Origin: DASVBJ01 sp036375895 | Lineage (GTDB): Bacteria; Actinomycetota; Actinomycetes; JACCUZ01 | Reading direction: 5' to 3' | Length of the DNA stretch: 8,950 nucleotides | NCBI GenBank assembly: GCA_036375895.1 | Contig: DASVBJ010000251.1 | Span: forward strand, 1-8,950 | In this document: one piece after another, positions 1 through 7,595 of the stretch | How the letters are laid out: the number at the start of each line of letters is the position of its first letter | Numbering within the stretch: the first letter of the stretch is position 1 | Notes under the pieces: generated by a model | What the model was told of the DNA's origin: nothing | Databases searched by the model: none | The model's input: only the letters and a program-made list of their open reading frames with translations | Made by a program: the position numbers and the translations under genes

Positions 1-952
1 GATCTACCTCGCGTTCCTGCAGCCCGGCGACACGGTGATGGGCATGGCGCTGCCGATGGGCGGTCACCTGACCCACGGGTGGAGCGTGTCGGCGACCGGG
101 AAGTGGTTCCGGGCCGTGCAGTACGGCGTGCGCAAGGAGACCGGCCGGGTCGACATGGACGACGTCCGCGAGCTGGCCCTCAAGGAGCGGCCCAAGGTCA
201 TCTTCTGCGGAGGCACCGCGATCCCGCGCACCATCGACTTCCCGGCGTTCGCCGAGATCGCTCGTGAGGTCGACGCGGTGCTCGTCGCCGACATCGCGCA
301 CATCGCCGGGCTCATCGCCGGTGGCGCGCACCCCTCACCCGTCGGGCACGCCGGGGTCATCTCGACCACCACGCACAAGACGTTGCGCGGCCCGCGGGGC
401 GCCATGCTCATGAGCACCGCCGAGCACGCCTCCGCTCTGGACAAGGCGGTGTTCCCCGGCCTGCAAGGCGGCCCGCACAACCACACCACCGCCGCGATCG
501 CGGTCGCGCTCAAGGAGGCCTCCACCGAGGAGTTCCGCCGCTACGCCCACGCGGTCGTCGACAACGCCGTGGCGCTCGGCGAGGCCCTCGCCGAGCGCGG
601 CTTCGACCTGGTCTCCGGCGGCACCGACAACCACTTGCTGCTCGTCGACCTGGCCAACAAGGACATCCCCGGGAAGAAGGCCGCCAAGGCGCTCGACCGG
701 GCCGGCATCGAGCTCAACTACAACACCGTGCCGTTCGACCCTCGCAAGCCGTTCGACCCGTCCGGCGTCCGGCTCGGCACGGCCGCGGTCACCTCGCGCG
801 GCATGACCACCGCGGACATGGGCCGCATCGCGGGCTGGATCGACCAGGCGGTCGAGGCCGAGCGGGCCGGGGACGAGGCGGCGATCGAGAAGCTCGCGGC
901 CGAGGTGCACGAGTTCGCCCGGGCGTTCCCGATGCCCGGCCTCTCCGGCTGA
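1..952 (+). CDS. glyA: Serine hydroxymethyltransferase, 5'-truncated by window edge
   Basis: This PLP enzyme interconverts serine and glycine and supplies 5,10-methylenetetrahydrofolate in the cytoplasm. The reading frame is already open at the left edge (first full codon at base 2), so the N-terminal part of the protein lies outside the window; about 316 residues are visible. Recognisable parts are PGDTVMGM followed by GGHLTHG, DIAHIAGLIAGG with HPSPV, and the PLP-lysine motif TTTHKTLRGPRG with the lysine codon at 377-379. Then come GLQGGPHNHTTAAIA, SGGTDNH, SGVRLGTAAVTSRGM, and a C-terminus close to the usual F-PMPGL ending. The segment CGGTAIPRTID replaces the more familiar G-SAY-R-ID, and Tyr stands where many relatives have Lys in the N-x-N-T-x-P motif, so it may belong to a distinct actinobacterial SHMT branch. 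The stop is 18 bases before glgX, in the same frame. No terminator is visible between them. The family call is secure. Confidence 0.96.
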   Translation, partial: IYLAFLQPGDTVMGMALPMGGHLTHGWSVSATGKWFRAVQYGVRKETGRVDMDDVRELALKERPKVIFCGGTAIPRTIDFPAFAEIAREVDAVLVADIAHIAGLIAGGAHPSPVGHAGVISTTTHKTLRGPRGAMLMSTAEHASALDKAVFPGLQGGPHNHTTAAIAVALKEASTEEFRRYAHAVVDNAVALGEALAERGFDLVSGGTDNHLLLVDLANKDIPGKKAAKALDRAGIELNYNTVPFDPRKPFDPSGVRLGTAAVTSRGMTTADMGRIAGWIDQAVEAERAGDEAAIEKLAAEVHEFARAFPMPGLSG

Positions 953-957
953 CAGGC

Positions 958-963
958 GACAAT
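958..963 (+). promoter_or_regulatory. Candidate -10 element of a leaderless glgX transcript
   Basis: The hexamer GACAAT ends 7 bases before the ATG at 971 and matches TATAAT at four of six positions. No purine-rich Shine-Dalgarno sequence lies before this ATG. Actinomycetes often use leaderless mRNAs with a -10 box about 7 bases before the start codon, so transcription could begin at the ATG itself. No clear -35 box is seen upstream, inside the end of glyA. Cotranscription with glyA is the alternative. Confidence 0.3.
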
Positions 964-970
964 CACCCGC

Positions 971-3106
971 ATGGAGATCTGGCCCGGCACCGCCTACCCG
1001 CTCGGCGCGACCTTCGACGGGGCCGGCACGAACTTCGCCCTGTTCTCCGAGGTCGCAGACCGGGTCGAGCTCTGCCTGTTCGACGAGGTGGGCGGGGGCA
1101 AGGGCAGCCGCCGGCTGACCGAGACCCGCGTCGACCTCCCCGAGGTCGACGGGTTCGTCTGGCACGGCTACCTGCCCCGCGTCGGCCCCGGCCAGCGCTA
1201 CGGCTTCCGCGTCCACGGCCCGCGCGACCCCAAGTGGGGGCTGCGCTGCAACCCATCGAAGCTGCTGCTCGACCCCTACGCAAAGGCGGTCGAGGGCCAG
1301 GTCGACTGGGCCGAGTCGCTCTTCGACTACCGCTTCGCGTCACCCACCCGCGTCAACCAGCTCGACTCGGGCCGGCACGCCCCGAAGTCGGTCGTCATCA
1401 ACCCGTTCTTCGACTGGCAGAAGGACCGCAACCCCGGGACGCCGTACCACCAGACGGTGATCTACGAGGCGCACGTGCGCGGCCTGACCATGCAGCACCC
1501 CGCGCTCCCCGACGCGATCAGAGGAACGTACGCCGGGATCGCGCACCCAGCGATCATCGAGCACCTCCACCGGCTGGGCGTGACGGCGATCGAGCTGATG
1601 CCGGTGCACCAGTTCGTGCAGGACCACCACCTCATCGAGCGCGGCCTGTCCAACTACTGGGGTTACAACACCATCGGGTTCTTCGCGCCGCACAACGCCT
1701 ACTCCTCGAGCGGCCAGCGCGGCGGGCAGGTGCTGGAGTTCAAGTCGATGGTCCGCGAGCTGCACGCGGCGGGCATCGAGGTCATCCTCGACGTCGTCTA
1801 CAACCACACGGCCGAGGGCAACCAGATGGGCCCGACCCTGTCGTTCCGCGGCATCGACAACCACGCCTACTACCGGCTCGTCGACGGCGACCCGGAGCAC
1901 TACTACGACACGACCGGCACCGGGAACACGCTGCTCATGCGCCACCCCCACGTGCTGCAGCTGATCATGGACTCGCTGCGCTACTGGGTCCTCGACATGC
2001 ACGTGGACGGGTTCCGGTTCGACCTGGCCTCGACGCTGGCCCGGCAGTTCCACGAGGTCGACCGGCTCTCGGCCTTCTTCGACCTCGTGCAGCAGGACCC
2101 TGTCATCTCCCAGGTCAAGCTGATCGCCGAGCCGTGGGACGTCGGCGAGGGCGGCTACCAGGTCGGCAACTTCCCGCCGCTGTGGACCGAGTGGAACGGT
2201 CGCTACCGCGACACGGTCCGCGACTTCTGGCGCGGCGAGCCGGCGACCCTGGCCGAGTTCGCGTCCCGGCTCACCGGGTCGGCGGACCTCTACCAGGAGG
2301 ACGGCCGGCGGCCTATCGCGTCCGTCAACTTCGTCACGGCACACGACGGGTTCACCCTCAACGACCTCGTGTCGTACAACGAGAAGCACAACGACGCCAA
2401 CGGCGAGGGGAACGCCGACGGCGAGAGCCACAACCGGTCCTGGAACTGCGGCGCCGAGGGGCCGACCGAGGACATCGACGTCATCACGCTGCGCGAGAAG
2501 CAGAAGCGGAACTTCCTCACGACCCTGTTCCTGTCCCAGGGCGTGCCGATGCTGCTGCACGGTGACGAGTTCGGCCGCACGCAAGCCGGCAACAACAACG
2601 TCTACTGCCAGGACAACCCGATCGCCTGGGTCGACTGGGAGGACGCCCGCGACAACTGGACGCTGACCGAGTTCGTCGAGACGCTGTCGCGGCTGCGGCG
2701 CGAGCACACGGTGTTCCGCCGGCGCCGGTTCTTCCAGGGTGACCCGGCCCGCGGCTCGGAGAGCGAGCTCGGGGACATCGCGTGGTTCACACCGGCCGGC
2801 GAGCACATGACCGACAGCGACTGGCAGGTCGGCTTCGCGCGGTCGCTCGCCGTGTTCCTCAACGGCGAGGCCATCGCCGAGCCGGACGCGCGGGGCGAGC
2901 GGATCGTCGACGACTCGTTCCTGCTCCTCTTCAACGCCCACCACGAGGACATGGCCTTCACGGTGCCCCGCGAGATCTACGGCGAGCGCTGGGAGACCGT
3001 GGTCGACACCGCGGCGCCGGTCGTGGTCGACCGCGCGACCGCGAAGGCCGGCGAGCCCGTCACCGTCGAGGCCCGTTCCATCCTCGTCCTGCGCCGCGTC
3101 GTCTGA
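971..3106 (+). CDS. glgX: Glycogen debranching enzyme GlgX/TreX (GH13)
   Basis: This 711-residue enzyme hydrolyses alpha-1,6 branches of glycogen and frees linear malto-oligosaccharides for the TreY/TreZ pair encoded downstream. The N-terminus carries the GlgX-type WPG-x-x-YPLGAT signature at once, followed by a CBM48-like module (about residues 10-110). The GH13 barrel follows, with region I DVVYNH (Asp274-His279), region II GFRFD (nucleophile Asp351), region III IAEPWD (acid/base Glu387) and region IV AHDG (His458-Asp459). The GGYQVGNFPPLWTEWNGRYRD segment is characteristic of GlgX. A C-terminal beta domain ends in VLRRVV. The length is normal for the family. The ATG is chosen because the signature begins at residue 3 and no other in-frame start lies between it and the glyA stop. 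The stop overlaps the treY start by one base (TGATG). Calling it TreX rather than GlgX rests on the treYZ context. Confidence 0.96.
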   Translation: MEIWPGTAYPLGATFDGAGTNFALFSEVADRVELCLFDEVGGGKGSRRLTETRVDLPEVDGFVWHGYLPRVGPGQRYGFRVHGPRDPKWGLRCNPSKLLLDPYAKAVEGQVDWAESLFDYRFASPTRVNQLDSGRHAPKSVVINPFFDWQKDRNPGTPYHQTVIYEAHVRGLTMQHPALPDAIRGTYAGIAHPAIIEHLHRLGVTAIELMPVHQFVQDHHLIERGLSNYWGYNTIGFFAPHNAYSSSGQRGGQVLEFKSMVRELHAAGIEVILDVVYNHTAEGNQMGPTLSFRGIDNHAYYRLVDGDPEHYYDTTGTGNTLLMRHPHVLQLIMDSLRYWVLDMHVDGFRFDLASTLARQFHEVDRLSAFFDLVQQDPVISQVKLIAEPWDVGEGGYQVGNFPPLWTEWNGRYRDTVRDFWRGEPATLAEFASRLTGSADLYQEDGRRPIASVNFVTAHDGFTLNDLVSYNEKHNDANGEGNADGESHNRSWNCGAEGPTEDIDVITLREKQKRNFLTTLFLSQGVPMLLHGDEFGRTQAGNNNVYCQDNPIAWVDWEDARDNWTLTEFVETLSRLRREHTVFRRRRFFQGDPARGSESELGDIAWFTPAGEHMTDSDWQVGFARSLAVFLNGEAIAEPDARGERIVDDSFLLLFNAHHEDMAFTVPREIYGERWETVVDTAAPVVVDRATAKAGEPVTVEARSILVLRRVV

Positions 3107-5511
3107 TGGCGGTCCGCCCGAGCCCACCGACCGCCACCTACCGCCTCCAGCTGCGTCGTGAGTTCGGCTTCGCCGACGCGACCGCGGTGCTGGACTACCT
3201 CGACGCCCTCGGCGTCTCGCACGTCTACCTCTCACCCGTGCTGCAGGCAGCACCGGGCTCCACCCACGGCTACGACGTGGTCGACCACAGCCGGCTCAGC
3301 GTCGAGCTCGGCGGGGCGGATGCCTTCCGCAGGCTGAGCGACACCGCCGCCGGGCAGCGGATGGGTGTCGTCGTCGACGTGGTGCCCAACCACATGGCGG
3401 TGCCCACCCCGGCCTCCCTCAACGCGGCGCTCTGGTCGGTGCTGCGGGACGGGCCCGCCTCGCCGTACGCGCACTGGTTCGACGTCGACTGGGCGGCACA
3501 GGAGCGGGCTCTGCTCATGCCCGTCCTCGGCCGGCGGGTCGGCGACTGCGTCCGGGACGGCGAGATCACGCTCGACACGTCCGAGACCGAGCCGGTGGTC
3601 CGCTACTACGACCACGCCTTCCCCGTCCGCCGCGGCACCGAGGACCTGCCGCTTCCCGAGCTCCTCGACCGGCAGTTCTACCGGCTCGCGCACTGGCGGG
3701 TCGGCGACGAAGAGCTCAACTACCGGCGGTTCTTCGACATCGACACCCTCGCCGGGCTGCGGGTCGAGGACGGCCGGGTCTTCGCCGAGACGCATGCGGT
3801 CCTGCTGGCGCTGGTCGCCGAGGGCCGCGTCCACGGCCTGCGCATCGACCACCCCGACGGGCTCGCCGACCCGCGGGGATACCTGCGCCGCCTCGCCGAC
3901 GCGACCCATGGCGCCTGGGTGGTCGTCGAGAAGATCCTCGAGGGCGACGAGACCCTGCCGCTCGACTGGCCGTGCGCCGGCACGACCGGATACGACGCCC
4001 TGCTGCGTGCCGGCGGCGTCTTCGCCGACCCGGCCGGGGCGCCGGCGCTGACGAGCCTGTACGCCGGGATCACCGGCGAGCCCACGGAGTTCACCGGGGT
4101 CGTCGAGGAGGCGAAGCGCTGGGTCGTCGAGCACGGCCTGGCGGCCGAGGTGCACCGCCTGGTCGAGGTGGCGGCGACGGTCTGCCAGGAGCACCTCGAG
4201 CTGCGCGACCACACCCGGCGTGGCCTGCGCGAGGCGCTCGTCGAGCTGCTCGTCGCCTTCCCCGTCTACCGGGCGTACGTCGTGCCCGGCGAGAGCGCGC
4301 CCGCCGAGGCCCGGGCGGTGCTCGCGACCGCCGCGAAGACCGCCCGCGACCGGCTGCCCGAAGACCGCCACGACACGCTCGACCTCGTCGTACGGCTCGC
4401 ACTCGGTGAGGTGGGCCGCGGGCACCACCGCGACGAGTTCGTTGTCCGCTTCCAGCAGACCTGCGGCCCGGTGATGGCCAAGGGCGTGGAGGACACCGCC
4501 TTCTACCGGTGGCTCCGCCTCACCGCCCTCAACGAGGTCGGCGGCGACCCGACCCATCTCGGGGTGGCGCCCGGTGAGCTGCACGACTGGGCGGCCCGCC
4601 AGCAGCACGACTGGCCGCTCGCCATGACGACCCTGTCGACGCACGACACGAAGCGCTCCGAGGACGTGCGGGCCCGGCTGCTCGCCCTCACCGAGGTAGC
4701 CGGCGAGTGGGGCGCGCTGCTGGCCGACCTGCGCGCCCGCACGGCCGAGCTACGGCCGGACGAACTCGACCCGAACACCGAGTACCTCGTCTGGCAGACG
4801 TTGCTGGGCGTGTGGCCGTTGGACGCCGCACGGCTCACCGGCTACCTCGAGAAGGCCACCCGTGAGGCCAAGCGCCACACGACGTGGACCGACCCGAACC
4901 CGGCGTACGACGCGGCCGTCCGGCGGTTCGCCGAGAGCCTGCTCGCCGACGAGGGGGCGATGGGCGACGTGGCGGCCTTCGTGGACCGGCTCGCGCCGGC
5001 CTTCCGCGTCAACGTCCTCGGGCAGAAGCTCGTCCAGCTGACGCTGCCCGGCGTGCCGGACGTCTACCAGGGCTGCGACCTCGTGGACCTCTCCCTCGTC
5101 GACCCGGACAACCGGCGCCGGGTCGACTACGCCGTACGCCGTGACCGGCTGGCCCGCCTCGACGACGGCCGCGCCCCGGCCGACCTGGACGACGAGAAGC
5201 TGCTCGTCGTGTCCCGCGTGCTGCGGCTGCGACGAGAGCGGCCCGAGTGGTTCGGCGCGGCCGCGACGTACGAGCCGGTCACCGCGAGCAGCCCGCACGC
5301 GCTCGCCTTCGCGCGGTCCGGCCACGTGGTCACCGTCGCCACGCGGCTGCCGATCGGGTTGGAGCGCTCGGGCGGTTGGGGCGACGCGACGGTGACCCTG
5401 CCGGCGGGGCACTGGACCGACCGGCTGACCGGCCGGGAGCACCACGGGGGCGAGCTCCGCCTCGCCGAGCTGCTGGACGTCCTGCCGGTCGCGCTGCTCA
5501 CCACGCCCTGA
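3106..5511 (+). CDS. treY: Malto-oligosyltrehalose synthase TreY (GH13)
   Basis: This 801-residue enzyme rearranges the reducing-end alpha-1,4 bond of malto-oligosaccharides into an alpha-1,1 bond, giving maltooligosyl trehalose. The family N-terminus TATYRLQL is present, followed by HVYLSPVLQA and GSTHGYDVVDHSRL. The GH13 motifs are region I DVVPNH (Asp91-His96), region II RIDHPDGLADP (nucleophile Asp248), region III VVEKILEGDETLP (Glu275) and region IV STHDTKRSEDVRARL (His513-Asp514). PGVPDVYQGCDL near the C-terminus is also typical. The reading frame is open back to 2782 inside glgX, but the ATG at 3106 puts the family N-terminus at the right place. It overlaps the glgX stop by one base and has no Shine-Dalgarno site, which points to translational coupling. 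The next 92 bases hold two candidate hairpins before the small basic ORF. Confidence 0.97.
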   Translation: MAVRPSPPTATYRLQLRREFGFADATAVLDYLDALGVSHVYLSPVLQAAPGSTHGYDVVDHSRLSVELGGADAFRRLSDTAAGQRMGVVVDVVPNHMAVPTPASLNAALWSVLRDGPASPYAHWFDVDWAAQERALLMPVLGRRVGDCVRDGEITLDTSETEPVVRYYDHAFPVRRGTEDLPLPELLDRQFYRLAHWRVGDEELNYRRFFDIDTLAGLRVEDGRVFAETHAVLLALVAEGRVHGLRIDHPDGLADPRGYLRRLADATHGAWVVVEKILEGDETLPLDWPCAGTTGYDALLRAGGVFADPAGAPALTSLYAGITGEPTEFTGVVEEAKRWVVEHGLAAEVHRLVEVAATVCQEHLELRDHTRRGLREALVELLVAFPVYRAYVVPGESAPAEARAVLATAAKTARDRLPEDRHDTLDLVVRLALGEVGRGHHRDEFVVRFQQTCGPVMAKGVEDTAFYRWLRLTALNEVGGDPTHLGVAPGELHDWAARQQHDWPLAMTTLSTHDTKRSEDVRARLLALTEVAGEWGALLADLRARTAELRPDELDPNTEYLVWQTLLGVWPLDAARLTGYLEKATREAKRHTTWTDPNPAYDAAVRRFAESLLADEGAMGDVAAFVDRLAPAFRVNVLGQKLVQLTLPGVPDVYQGCDLVDLSLVDPDNRRRVDYAVRRDRLARLDDGRAPADLDDEKLLVVSRVLRLRRERPEWFGAAATYEPVTASSPHALAFARSGHVVTVATRLPIGLERSGGWGDATVTLPAGHWTDRLTGREHHGGELRLAELLDVLPVALLTTP

Positions 5512-5532
5512 GCGTCGGCGTCCAGCCGCCCG

Positions 5533-5550
5533 CCGACAGCCCGCTGTCGG
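5533..5550. terminator. Perfect inverted repeat after treY (terminator or operator)
   Basis: CCGACAGC and GCTGTCGG form a perfect inverted repeat with a 2-base centre, folding as a 7-bp stem with a 4-base loop. It begins 22 bases after the treY stop. No T-run follows, so it could be an actinomycete-style intrinsic terminator without a U-tract for glgX-treY. It also covers the -35-like CCGACA of a candidate promoter for the next gene, so it may instead be an operator. Confidence 0.35.
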
Positions 5551-5561
5551 AGGCGTACTGT
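5533..5561 (+). promoter_or_regulatory. Candidate promoter of the small basic ORF
   Basis: CCGACA (5533-5538) resembles a -35 box at four of six positions. TACTGT (5556-5561) fits the TAnnnT pattern of a -10 box. The spacing is 17 bases. A start site near 5568 would give a leader of roughly 35 bases. The match is modest, and this is inference from pattern only. Confidence 0.28.
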
Positions 5562-5570
5562 CGAGGGCGC

Positions 5571-5587
5571 GGAGCCAGTCAGGCTCC
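5571..5587 (+). promoter_or_regulatory. Leader hairpin just before the ribosome binding site
   Basis: GGAGCC and GGCTCC form a perfect 6-bp stem with the 5-base loop AGTCA. The hairpin ends five bases before the Shine-Dalgarno sequence AGGGAG (5593-5598) of the small ORF. It could influence translation or mRNA stability. It leaves the ribosome binding site itself unpaired as drawn. Confidence 0.3.
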
Positions 5588-5592
5588 CAACC

Positions 5593-5598
5593 AGGGAG
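5593..5598 (+). promoter_or_regulatory. Shine-Dalgarno site of the small basic ORF
   Basis: AGGGAG lies five bases before the ATG at 5604. It is the only clear, well-spaced ribosome binding site before any of the starts in this window. It fixes the start at 5604 rather than at upstream in-frame codons, whose frame runs antiparallel in style to treY coding sequence (open back to 5247). Confidence 0.6.
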
Positions 5599-5603
5599 CA
5601 CCC

Positions 5604-5735
5604 ATGGCCGACAAGTCGCCCCGACAGCACATGTCCAAGAAGGCGGGCAAGTCCCTCAAGGAGAAGCGCGCCGAGAAGCAGGCGAAGGCGGACACCAAGA
5701 AGATCGAGATCATCCCGCCCGGCAAACGGCACTAA
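5604..5735 (+). CDS. Small lysine-rich basic protein (43 aa), function unknown
   Basis: This ORF of 43 residues starts MADKSPRQHMSKKAGKSLKE and ends in IIPPGKRH. It has 11 Lys and 3 Arg against 5 acidic residues, a net charge of about +9. Residues about 12-33 could form one charged helix, and the tail contains a PPGK turn. There is no signal peptide, membrane segment or cysteine. A strong AGGGAG ribosome binding site five bases upstream supports translation. The protein resembles small conserved basic proteins I recall from actinomycete genomes, but I know no experimental function. Its composition would suit nucleic-acid or ribosome contact; that is inference only. It sits between treY and treZ with about 90 bases on each side, so it appears to be a separate unit. 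It need not be part of the trehalose pathway. Confidence 0.8.
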   Translation: MADKSPRQHMSKKAGKSLKEKRAEKQAKADTKKIEIIPPGKRH

Positions 5736-5768
5736 GGGGCCCGCCTCCGCTGCACCCGTAGCGGCCCC
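5736..5768 (+). terminator. GC-rich hairpin after the small basic ORF
   Basis: CCGCT (5747-5751) pairs with AGCGG (5760-5764) around an 8-base loop. GGGGC (5736-5740) can pair with GCCCC on the 3' side if one pair of the inner stem is given up, with a bulge on the 5' side. The structure starts directly after the TAA. There is no T-run, as is common in high-GC actinomycetes. It is a plausible intrinsic terminator separating the small ORF from treZ. Confidence 0.4.
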
Positions 5769-5811
5769 CGGCCGAGTTGGTGTGGAGCGGGGTGAGGCAC
5801 CGGCGGCTGGG

Positions 5812-5817
5812 TAGGTT
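5812..5817 (+). promoter_or_regulatory. Candidate -10 box of a leaderless treZ transcript
   Basis: TAGGTT fits TAnnnT and ends 8 bases before the GTG start of treZ. There is no Shine-Dalgarno sequence in between. This is the usual geometry of an actinomycete leaderless promoter, with transcription starting at or next to the GTG. No convincing -35 box is seen. Bases 5818-5832 (CGCTC, GCTGT loop, GAGCG) could form a 5-bp hairpin across the start codon. Confidence 0.4.
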
Positions 5818-5825
5818 CGCTCGCT

Positions 5826-7595
5826 GTGAGCGTCTTCTCGGTCTGGTCCCCTACCGCGGCCTCGGTCTCGGTCGCCGTCGACGGCACGGCGCGTGCCCTG
5901 CGCCGCACCGACGGCGGGTGGTGGACGCTCGACGTTCCCGAGGTCGGGCACGGCACGGACTACGCGTTCCTCGTCGACGACGACCCGAGGCCGCTGCCGG
6001 ACCCTCGCTCGCGGTGGCAGCCGCACGGTGTCCACGGCGCCAGCCGGGTCTACGACCACGGTCGGTTCCGCTGGTCCGACGCCGGCTGGCGGGGCGTGCA
6101 GCTGCCGGGCGCCGTCTTCTACGAGCTGCACGTCGGCACGTTCACCCCCGAGGGCACCCTCGACGCGGCGATCGGGCGCCTCGACCACCTGGTCGAGCTC
6201 GGCGTCGACCTGGTCGAGCTGATGCCGGTGGGCGCGTTCCCGGGGGTGCACGGCTGGGGGTACGACGGGGTGCACCCGTACGCCGTCCACGAGCCGTACG
6301 GCGGGCCGGACGCGCTGAAGCGGTTCGTCGACGCCTGCCATGCACGGGGGCTCGGCGTGGTGCTCGACGTCGTCTACAACCACCTGGGACCGAGCGGGAA
6401 CTACCTGTCGCGGTTCGGCCCCTACTTCACCGACCGGCACCAGACCCCCTGGGGCTCGGCGGTCAACCTCGACGACGAGGGCTCGCCGGAGGTGCGCCGC
6501 TGGATCGTCGACAACGCCGTGATGTGGCTGCGCGACTTCCACGTGGACGGGCTGCGCCTGGACGCGGTGCACGCCCTCCTGGACGACGGCCCGGAGCACC
6601 TGCTGAGCCGGCTCTCCCGGGAGGTGGACGCCCTGTCCACGCACCTGCGGCGCCCGCTGCTGCTCGTCGCCGAGTCCGACCTCAACCAGCCCGCGACGGT
6701 CACCCCCCGCGACTGCGGCGGCCTCGGCATGACCGCCCAGTGGAGCGACGACTTCCACCACGCGCTGCACACGCTGCTCACCGGCGAGGGGCAGGGGTAC
6801 TACGCCGACTTCGCCGCGGACCCCTACGACGCGCTGGAGCGCACGCTCACCGCCGCCTTCTTCCACGCCGGGACGTGGTCGTCGTTCCGAGGCGCTGACC
6901 ACGGCGCGCCGGTCGACCGCGCCCGCACCCCGGCGTACCGCTTCCTCGGCTACCTGCAGGACCACGACCAGGTCGGCAACCGCGCCACCGGTGACCGCAT
7001 CACCGCGACCATCTCGACCGGCCTGGCCATGGTCGGCGCGGCGCTCGTGCTCACCTCGCCCTTCACGCCGATGCTGTTCATGGGCGAGGAGTGGGCGGCC
7101 TCGACACCGTGGCAGTTCTTCACCGACCACGAGGACCCTGATCTGGCCGAGGCGGTCCGGGCCGGGCGTCGGCGGGAGTTCGCGGCCCACGGCTGGGCGG
7201 CCGACGAGGTGCCCGACCCGCAGGACCCCGAGACGGTGCGCGCCTCCACGCTCGACTGGGACGAGCGGGCCCGGCCGCCGCACGCGCGGCTGCTCGACTG
7301 GCACCGGCGGCTGCTCGCCCTCCGCCGCGCCGAGCCCGAGCTGTCCGATCCGCGCCTCGACCGGGTGCGGGTGTTGCACTCCCGCGCCGAGGGCTGGGTC
7401 GTCGTCCACCGCGGTTCGCTGCGGGTGGCGTGCAACCTGGGCCCGACCGCGCGGCGCGTGCCACTGGACGGGCCGGTGACCGGGGTGCTGCTCACGTCGT
7501 ACGACGAGCAGGGCCGGCCGGACGGCGACGACACCCGGGTGGAGCTGCCCCGCGAGTCGGTGGCCGTGGTCCGCGTGGCAGGCTCGGGCACATGA
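5826..7595 (+). CDS. treZ: Malto-oligosyltrehalose trehalohydrolase TreZ (GH13)
   Basis: This 589-residue enzyme hydrolyses the alpha-1,4 bond next to the trehalose end of maltooligosyl trehalose and releases trehalose, completing the TreX-TreY-TreZ route. It has a short N-terminal immunoglobulin-like/CBM48 module (about residues 1-85, beginning FSVWSPTA). The GH13 barrel begins at about residue 95 with FYELHVGTFTPEGT. Motifs are region I DVVYNH (Asp181-His186), region II GLRLDAVHA (nucleophile Asp246), region III VAESDLN (Glu283) and region IV QDHDQVGNRATGDR (His380-Asp381). FMGEEWAAS and a C-terminal beta domain complete it, at normal family length. The GTG start is chosen because the family N-terminus begins within a few residues and a TAGGTT box lies 8 bases before it. 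The stop overlaps the next start as ATGA. The 90-base gap with a hairpin and its own -10 box suggests treZ can be transcribed separately from glgX-treY. Confidence 0.97.
   Translation: MSVFSVWSPTAASVSVAVDGTARALRRTDGGWWTLDVPEVGHGTDYAFLVDDDPRPLPDPRSRWQPHGVHGASRVYDHGRFRWSDAGWRGVQLPGAVFYELHVGTFTPEGTLDAAIGRLDHLVELGVDLVELMPVGAFPGVHGWGYDGVHPYAVHEPYGGPDALKRFVDACHARGLGVVLDVVYNHLGPSGNYLSRFGPYFTDRHQTPWGSAVNLDDEGSPEVRRWIVDNAVMWLRDFHVDGLRLDAVHALLDDGPEHLLSRLSREVDALSTHLRRPLLLVAESDLNQPATVTPRDCGGLGMTAQWSDDFHHALHTLLTGEGQGYYADFAADPYDALERTLTAAFFHAGTWSSFRGADHGAPVDRARTPAYRFLGYLQDHDQVGNRATGDRITATISTGLAMVGAALVLTSPFTPMLFMGEEWAASTPWQFFTDHEDPDLAEAVRAGRRREFAAHGWAADEVPDPQDPETVRASTLDWDERARPPHARLLDWHRRLLALRRAEPELSDPRLDRVRVLHSRAEGWVVVHRGSLRVACNLGPTARRVPLDGPVTGVLLTSYDEQGRPDGDDTRVELPRESVAVVRVAGSGT

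Noticed and set aside
2782..3105. N-terminal extension of treY back to 2782
   Set aside because: The extra 108 residues are Arg-rich and lie fully inside glgX. The TreY family N-terminus begins right at the ATG at 3106, which overlaps the glgX stop.
1340..3253. Long open frame of 637 codons on the minus strand opposite glgX
   Set aside because: Its translation is low-complexity Val/Arg/Asp/Glu/Gly-rich and matches no family. Such antisense frames are expected opposite high-GC genes, and the + strand here encodes a complete GH13 enzyme.
5762..5774. Short CGGCC/GGCCG inverted repeat after the small ORF
   Set aside because: A 5-bp GC stem with a 3-base loop is common by chance at this base composition, and it competes with the longer hairpin at 5736-5768.
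1787..6383. Identical 21-base stretch in glgX (1787-1807) and treZ (6363-6383)
   Set aside because: Both copies encode the conserved GH13 region I motif LDVVYNH with the same preferred codons. This is explained by homology and codon bias, and I see no sign of gene conversion beyond it.
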